The notes beneath the pieces were generated by a model that searched no databases, was not told the DNA's origin, and saw nothing but the letters and a program-made list of their open reading frames with translations. DNA of 64,000 nt, from positions 124,001 to 188,000 of the forward strand of contig JAHBUC010000001.1 of NCBI GenBank assembly GCA_019638275.1. The letters run 5' to 3'. Below, piece by piece: positions 59,119 to 64,000 of the stretch. How positions within the stretch are numbered: position 1 is the stretch's first letter; the number at the start of each line of letters is the position of its first letter. Position numbers and translations under genes: made by a program. The stretch comes from Cyclobacteriaceae bacterium. Lineage in GTDB: Bacteria; Bacteroidota; Bacteroidia; Cytophagales; Cyclobacteriaceae.

Positions 59119-60261
59119 ATGAACATAAAATCCCGGCTACCGGATATCAGCACGTCCATTTTTGCCATTATGTCGAAGATGGCTGCCGACTATGGCGCCA
59201 TAAATTTGTCACAGGGCTTTCCGGATTTTCAGGTTGATCCGGTTGTGATTGATCTTATTCATAAACAGATGAAAGCCGGGCATAACCAATATGCACCCAT
59301 GCCCGGTGCACCCGCGTTGCGCAACATTATTGCTGAGGTAATTTTCAAGACCTACAACCACAAGGTTAGCCCTGAAACGGAAATCACCATTTCGGCCGGA
59401 GCGACAGAAGCTTTGTATGCTGCCATTGCAGCCTTTGTCCACCTAGGCGATGAAGTAATTGTATTTGATCCCGCTTATGATTCCTACAATCCCGCTATCC
59501 GGTTAAACGGAGGTGTACCGGTGCATATTAATTTGAAGTACCCGGATTTCTCCATCGATTGGGAAGAAGTAAAATCGCGCATTACCTCGCGTACGCGGAT
59601 GATTATGGTAAACACTCCGCAAAATCCGAGTGGTGCGGTACTCTCTTCACAGGATTTAAAAGAACTTGAAAGTCTGACTGAAGAACATGACCTGATCGTA
59701 TTGAGTGATGAAGTGTATGAACGCATAATTTTTGACAACATCCGCCACGAGAGCGTACTCCATTATCCAAACCTCGCCAAGCGAAGCATTGCTGTGTTTT
59801 CTTTTGGAAAAACCTTTCATGCCACCGGCTGGAAAGTAGGCTACGCCATTGCACCGGAAGCGTTAACCCGTGAAATTCGCAAAACTCACCAGTTCATTAC
59901 CTTTTCTGTGAATACACCGGTTCAATTAGCCTTGGCCGAATACATGCAAACACCGGCTCATTACGAAAACCTGGGTTCGTTTTATCAGCAAAAACGCGAT
60001 TACTTTTTACAAGGGATAAAGGGTTCATCGTTTGAGCCGATGCCGTGTCATGGCTCGTATTTTCAATCGCTGTCGTACAAAAATATTTCCACTTTTCCCG
60101 ATCGCCAGATGGCAGAAGAACTGACCATCAAACACAAAGTGGCTTCCGTTCCGGTTTCTGTTTTTTATAACGACAAAACCGACAACAAGCTGTTGCGTTT
60201 TTGTTTCGCCAAGAGCGAACAAACGTTAGATCAGGCGATGGAAATTTTGAGGAAGATTTAG
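59119..60261 (+). CDS. PLP aminotransferase, methionine/glutamine type
   Basis: The fold-type I enzyme of about 380 residues has the PLP lysine in SFGKTFHATGWKVGYAIA and matches YbdL-like aminotransferases (KMAADYGAINLSQGFPDFQV). Those use glutamine or methionine with a broad set of keto acids. It is followed 145 bp on by a nitrilase-type amidase of the kind that works on alpha-ketoglutaramate, a partner reaction. I start at the ATG at 59119; the frame extends to 59089. It is bracketed by TAGGCAA repeats. Confidence 0.9.
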   Translation: MNIKSRLPDISTSIFAIMSKMAADYGAINLSQGFPDFQVDPVVIDLIHKQMKAGHNQYAPMPGAPALRNIIAEVIFKTYNHKVSPETEITISAGATEALYAAIAAFVHLGDEVIVFDPAYDSYNPAIRLNGGVPVHINLKYPDFSIDWEEVKSRITSRTRMIMVNTPQNPSGAVLSSQDLKELESLTEEHDLIVLSDEVYERIIFDNIRHESVLHYPNLAKRSIAVFSFGKTFHATGWKVGYAIAPEALTREIRKTHQFITFSVNTPVQLALAEYMQTPAHYENLGSFYQQKRDYFLQGIKGSSFEPMPCHGSYFQSLSYKNISTFPDRQMAEELTIKHKVASVPVSVFYNDKTDNKLLRFCFAKSEQTLDQAMEILRKI

Positions 60262-60273
60262 CAGTCTAAACAC

Positions 60274-60374
60274 AAGTAGGCAATAGGCAATCCGCAGTAG
60301 GCAAGTAAATGATAGTCCAATAATTGCCTACTGCCAACTGCAAACTGCCTACTTATTATTGCCTGCAGCCTACT
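60274..60374. repeat. TAGGCAA-type inverted repeat, right of aminotransferase
   Basis: AAGTAGGCAATAGGCAATCC with CAGTAGGCAAG on the left and TTGCCTACTGCC, CTGCCTACTT and TTGCCTGC on the right form several complementary arms with a short centre. It is related to the copy at 59072-59103 and looks like a dispersed MITE-like family. Confidence 0.65.
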
Positions 60375-60406
60375 TCTTTCGTTACTTGCGCCTCCAAACA
60401 ACCACT

Positions 60407-61240
60407 ATGCAAGATTTAAAAATCACACTTATTCAGTCCGACCTGTATTGGGAAGAAATTGATGCCAACCTTTCTTCGTTTGAGGAGAAAATCTGGCAGA
60501 TCGGGCAGGATACGGACGTGATTGTGTTACCCGAAATGTTCACCACCGGCTTTACTATGAATGCGCCAAAACTGGCCGAGCACATGAACATGCGTACGTT
60601 CAAGTGGATGCGCCAGATGGCCGACCAGACTGGGGCGTTGATTTTGGGTAGTTACATCGCCACGGTACACGAGCGCTACTACAACCGCATGCTTTGGATG
60701 GAACCCGGAGGGCAGTACAAGACCTACGACAAGCGCCATTTGTTCCGCATGGCCGTGGAACACAAAACCTATTCTCCGGGTGAAAGCATGCTCGTGTCTT
60801 CCTGGAAAGGCTGGCGCATTTGTCCGCTTATTTGTTACGACCTTCGCTTTCCGGTGTGGAGCCGCAATACATATGACATTACCGCCCAGCGCCTCAATTA
60901 CGATTTGCTGATATACGTAGCCAACTGGCCTACTGCGCGTGTGGACGCATGGGATGCGTTGCTTAAAGCCCGTGCCATTGAAAATTTAAGTTACACCGTG
61001 GGCGTGAACCGCGTGGGCCTGGATGGCAATGGCATAGAATACAATGGTCACTCCTCCATCTATTCACCAAAAGGTGAGTTGATGTTTACAAGTGAAGGCT
61101 CAGAAACCATCAAAACCATTCAGCTTAATGCACATTCCCTGCAGGCTTTCCGCGATAAGTTTCCGGCACACCTGGATGCAGATGATTTTTCGATTGAGTT
61201 GGGTGAGTTTGAAGAGGATTATTTGACGGGGTTGAGTTAG
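60407..61240 (+). CDS. Nitrilase-superfamily amidase (omega-amidase type)
   Basis: The 277-residue protein (ATG at 60407) has the catalytic triad: Glu in VLPEMFTTGFT, Lys in YDKRHLFRMAVEHKTYSPGE and Cys in CPLICYDLRFPVW. It matches the YafV-like omega-amidases that hydrolyse alpha-ketoglutaramate and related keto-acid amides formed by glutamine transaminases, and it lies next to such an aminotransferase. The frame extends to 60359 inside the repeat. Confidence 0.9.
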   Translation: MQDLKITLIQSDLYWEEIDANLSSFEEKIWQIGQDTDVIVLPEMFTTGFTMNAPKLAEHMNMRTFKWMRQMADQTGALILGSYIATVHERYYNRMLWMEPGGQYKTYDKRHLFRMAVEHKTYSPGESMLVSSWKGWRICPLICYDLRFPVWSRNTYDITAQRLNYDLLIYVANWPTARVDAWDALLKARAIENLSYTVGVNRVGLDGNGIEYNGHSSIYSPKGELMFTSEGSETIKTIQLNAHSLQAFRDKFPAHLDADDFSIELGEFEEDYLTGLS

Positions 61241-61263
61241 TCTGTCGGAGCGGAGCCTATACA

Positions 61264-61476
61264 CTAGGCATTGCTCAATTTTCGGTAACTCATAAACAAC
61301 AGAATCGGTCCGAGTACCGGAACGAGTGTGATGCCAACCAACCAAATTATTTTTTTTGTAGGGTCAATTTTGCTGTTCATTAGGAGCATAAAAACAGCAA
61401 CAAGGAAAAGAACAATTGGAACTAAAATGAGCGCTTGAAAAATTATAAGACCAAATCCAGGTGTCAGTAATTCCAT
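61264..61476 (-). CDS. Small PLDc_N-type membrane protein, second copy
   Basis: The 70-residue protein has two or three membrane helices and the block KKIIWLVGITLVPVLGPILL, like the protein at 53392-53616 and the N-terminal domain of phospholipase-D-type synthases. Function is unknown. Confidence 0.8.
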   Translation of the reverse strand: MELLTPGFGLIIFQALILVPIVLFLVAVFMLLMNSKIDPTKKIIWLVGITLVPVLGPILLFMSYRKLSNA

Positions 61477-61522
61477 GTGATGATTTTCTAATTAAATATT
61501 TTGCTAAGATAAATCGCAAGCG

Positions 61523-62362
61523 TTAGCGCTCCAAGCTCAACTCAAATTCGGCCAGCACAGGTAAATGGTCACTCGGGTAGTATTTGCCATCGTTATCCTG
61601 AGCCACTTTGTAGTTACGCAAAATCCATTCTTTGGTGTGGAAGATGAAATCAATGGGGCGACACTCCATACTGCCAACGGCAAAATCACAAAACGTACCG
61701 GTGTTGTCATTAGCGGGTTTGGTGTCGATTAACAGGTTGTCTTTTACCAGCGCTTCATAAGGTGCTTCCGCTCGGTCACAGTTAAAATCTCCGGTAAGAA
61801 TTATGGGAAGATTTAGAGTATTGGTTTGCATGTTTTGCACGATAGACTGAAGCATCACCCCACTCATCAACCGGGCTTCTTTCCCTACGTGATCAAAATG
61901 CGTATTCAGTAAAACAAATTCCCGTTTAAGCGGCTTATCGTAAAACCGGGCAATGGTAACCAAACGCGTTATGGCAGCATCCCAGCTTTTGCTTCCTGGA
62001 ACCTCTGGCGTTTCAGAAAGCCAGCGGGTTTCCTTCGCGAGCAAGCCGAAGCGATTGTTTTTATACAGGATGGCGCTGTATTCACCCAGTTGTTTCCCGT
62101 CATCGCGGCCCACGCCAACGTAGGTGTAATCTGGCAATATGCGTATCAGGTCTTCAAGCTGATGGTGAAGGGCTTCCTGGATGCCAATCAGGTCAGGATC
62201 GTACTTCTGGATAACATGGGCCACTTTTTGAATGCGGTTTGGCCACGCATTTTCTCCATCATTCGGGTTATCAAACCGGATGTTGTACGACATTACCTTA
62301 ACTGATTGTGCGTCCGCCACCTGGCAAATCCCTATCAAAAGAAACAGAATCAATTTACGCAT
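61523..62362 (-). CDS. Exported endonuclease/exonuclease/phosphatase family protein
   Basis: The 279-residue protein has a signal peptide (LFLLIGICQVADAQ) and the EEP fold motifs: LIGIQEALHHQ (metal Glu), NTHFDHVGKEAR, TGDFNCDRAE and the terminal SDHLPVLAEFEL. In Bacteroidota this kind of protein is usually an exported phosphodiesterase or nuclease; the substrate is not clear. It is divergent from the S9 peptidase. Confidence 0.9.
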   Translation of the reverse strand: MRKLILFLLIGICQVADAQSVKVMSYNIRFDNPNDGENAWPNRIQKVAHVIQKYDPDLIGIQEALHHQLEDLIRILPDYTYVGVGRDDGKQLGEYSAILYKNNRFGLLAKETRWLSETPEVPGSKSWDAAITRLVTIARFYDKPLKREFVLLNTHFDHVGKEARLMSGVMLQSIVQNMQTNTLNLPIILTGDFNCDRAEAPYEALVKDNLLIDTKPANDNTGTFCDFAVGSMECRPIDFIFHTKEWILRNYKVAQDNDGKYYPSDHLPVLAEFELSLER

Positions 62363-62451
62363 TTCTAAAAATACATTACCGCTGGTGGATATGCCATGCT
62401 GTCGGAAGAAAATAATTGTAATTTAAAGTAGAATTAACCCACTATAATGCT

Positions 62452-64000
62452 ATGCTAATTAAAAAGGCCATTTACCCATTGGTGTTGCTCCTTTGCCTCG
62501 GTGCTTGCAAAACAACCGAAACGGAAGCACCACCCCGACTGTATTCGATTGAACAGTTCATGGATGTGAAAAACATCTACAGTGCCGGGTTTTCCCCGGA
62601 TGAGAAAAAACTTCTGCTCGGCTCGAATGAAACCGGTATTTATAACGTGTTTGAATTGGATATTGCTTCAGGTGAACGAAGGCAACTGACCAATTCAACA
62701 GAGGAGTCGGTGTTTGCAGCTTCATATTTTCCCAACGATGACCGCATTGTCTATACCAGCGACAAAGGTGGGAATGAGATTGATCACATTTTTGTAAGAA
62801 ATCCTGATGGTTCGAGTACTGATATAATCTCAGACTCAGAGGCTAAAGCTAATTTTTACGGATGGAGCCATGATAAGAAACTCATGTACTATGCTTCGAA
62901 TAGTCGCGACCCGCGATTTTTTGACCTGTACCGGGTTGATGTAGAAGCTGCCCCTAAAGAAGGAAATGTTTATCCTTCCATGGTGGTGTATCAAAACAAC
63001 GAAGGACTTAACCCCACAGCTATTTCGCGCGACAACCGGTATATCGCATTAGTAAAACCGATTACCACCAATAATTCGGATGTGTACATTCTGGATTCAG
63101 AATCCGGTGAACGTAAGCACATTACTCCACACGAAGGTGATGTGGATTACAGCCCGCAATATTTTTCACCTGACGGAAAGAAGTTGATTTACCTCACCAA
63201 TGAAGGAAGTGAATTCATGTACATTTCCAGTTATGATCTGGCAACCGGTGAGAAAGCCAAAATTGAAGATGCTCCGTGGGATATCATGTACACATATTTG
63301 TCACGCAACGGGAAGTATCGTGTGGTGGCTATCAACAACGATGCCCGCACAGAGATAAAGGTGTACAATGAAGCCGATGGCGGAAAACTGGTTCAGTTGA
63401 AAAATGTTCCGAAAGGAGACATTACGGGGGTAAACATTTCCGACAGTGAGAAGTTGATGACCTTTTATGTGAGTACATCCAAATCGCCCAGTAACTTATA
63501 CCTCTACAACCTGGAAACAGATGAGATTAAACAACTGACCAATACGCTTACTGCTGAAATTAATCCGGATGACCTGGTGGAAGCTACCGTTGTTCGTTTT
63601 AAGTCGTACGATGGATTGGAGATACCGGCTTTATTGTATAAGCCGAAAGGATTGAAGAAAGGGGATAAGGTTCCGGCCCTGGTACAGGTTCATGGTGGAC
63701 CGGGCGGACAAACCCGACTAAACTACAGCAGCAGCTATCAGTACTTTGTTAACCATGGATATGCCATTTTATGTGTGAACAATCGCGGCAGCTCAGGATA
63801 CGGAAAAACCTTTTATGCTGCGGATGATAAAAAGCATGGCGATGTGGATTTGAAAGACTGTATTGCAGGTAAGCAGTATTTACAGACACTTGATTTCGTG
63901 GATACCGACAAAATTGGAATTTATGGTGGCAGCTATGGCGGATATATGGTGATGGCCGCATTGGCCTTTGCTCCTGAAGAATTCGATGTAGGCGTTAACC
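62452..64000 (+). CDS. Prolyl-oligopeptidase-family (S9) lipoprotein, 3' cut by window
   Basis: I translated from the ATG at 62452: MLIKKAIYPLVLLLCLGACK gives a lipoprotein signal with Cys at 19. The frame is open to the right edge (516 codons). The N-terminal half is a beta-propeller with TolB-like WD-type repeats. The C-terminal hydrolase has HGGPGGQTRLNY, NNRGSSGYGKTFYA and the nucleophile GGSYGGYMVMA. The acid and His of the triad lie beyond the window. It should be a periplasmic or envelope S9C-type peptidase. Confidence 0.92.
   Translation, partial: MLIKKAIYPLVLLLCLGACKTTETEAPPRLYSIEQFMDVKNIYSAGFSPDEKKLLLGSNETGIYNVFELDIASGERRQLTNSTEESVFAASYFPNDDRIVYTSDKGGNEIDHIFVRNPDGSSTDIISDSEAKANFYGWSHDKKLMYYASNSRDPRFFDLYRVDVEAAPKEGNVYPSMVVYQNNEGLNPTAISRDNRYIALVKPITTNNSDVYILDSESGERKHITPHEGDVDYSPQYFSPDGKKLIYLTNEGSEFMYISSYDLATGEKAKIEDAPWDIMYTYLSRNGKYRVVAINNDARTEIKVYNEADGGKLVQLKNVPKGDITGVNISDSEKLMTFYVSTSKSPSNLYLYNLETDEIKQLTNTLTAEINPDDLVEATVVRFKSYDGLEIPALLYKPKGLKKGDKVPALVQVHGGPGGQTRLNYSSSYQYFVNHGYAILCVNNRGSSGYGKTFYAADDKKHGDVDLKDCIAGKQYLQTLDFVDTDKIGIYGGSYGGYMVMAALAFAPEEFDVGVN

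Noticed and set aside
1..64000. CRISPR array, prophage or insertion sequence
   Set aside because: No regularly spaced identical repeats with unique spacers, no integrase, capsid, terminase or transposase ORF was seen; the repeats found are palindromic or flank single genes.

Overview
The window looks like chromosomal DNA of a free-living Bacteroidota, most likely the Cytophagales side of the phylum. The evidence is the gene repertoire: a TonB-dependent receptor with a carboxypeptidase-like N-terminal domain, DUF5686-type outer-membrane proteins, LytTR two-component genes, and SigZ and other ECF sigma factors with small anti-sigma partners. Many starts also carry a TAnnTTTG-type -7 box a short way upstream, a Bacteroidota promoter signature, and clear Shine-Dalgarno sequences are not obvious. 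There is no rRNA, CRISPR array, prophage or recognisable transposase. One tRNA (Ser, anticodon TGA) and one TPP riboswitch are present.

Region 1-6.4 kb (minus strand) is a damaged type I restriction-modification locus ordered hsdM, GxxExxY gene, hsdS, hsdR, followed by an unknown gene cut by the window edge. The hsdS gene is half size and frameshifted. The GxxExxY gene (putative PD-(D/E)xK protein) sits between two near-identical direct repeats with a third inverted copy beside hsdM. Region 6.5-13.4 kb is accessory: an AraC-type membrane regulator with a two-site direct repeat upstream, an ankyrin lipoprotein, a membrane acyltransferase, a BLUF photoreceptor, a Fic protein with a strong palindromic operator, and a GH43 glycosidase.

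Region 13.5-24.9 kb mixes tRNA-Ser, a large secreted cadherin-like protein, an alkyltransferase-like (ATL) DNA repair protein, a sodium:solute symporter, clpS, recR, an aspartate-type aminotransferase, and a LytS/LytR two-component pair. Region 24.9-28.8 kb is an ECF sigma / anti-sigma-like locus. The anti-sigma-like protein carries a carboxypeptidase-regulatory domain and a decayed TonB C-terminus, and it faces a von Willebrand A protein whose N-terminal domain is closely related. Region 28.9-35.5 kb holds a glycosyltransferase, then sigma factor, anti-sigma, gmk, a DUF6364/PIN toxin-antitoxin pair and nadD in one tightly packed run, followed by a DUF5686 protein.

Region 35.6-38.8 kb is a selenium block: mnmH, selD and a small WYL-like gene, followed by sigZ and a convergent 19-residue cysteine-rich peptide. 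Region 39-47.3 kb carries a PAP2 phosphatase, glutaminyl cyclase, an unknown protein with an N-terminal cysteine cluster, a saccharopine-dehydrogenase-like/MFS pair, a frameshifted small membrane-anchored gene, pyrH-frr and a biotinyl-domain protein. Region 47.4-64 kb carries the TPP-riboswitch-controlled receptor, UbiA-type prenyltransferase, purN, homogentisate dioxygenase, an S41 protease, a RIC-type di-iron protein with ruvX, def, a methionine-type aminotransferase next to an omega-amidase-type nitrilase, and a prolyl-oligopeptidase-family protein cut by the right edge.

Three genes (hsdS, the TonB-domain protein, the small gene at 44.9-45.3 kb) show apparent single-base frameshifts. They may be real decay or read-level errors. 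No obviously complete new defence system is visible. The best candidates for something undescribed are the GxxExxY repeat cassette, the SigZ/cysteine-peptide pair and the Fic operator. All functional statements rest on reading motifs by eye; no database search was run.
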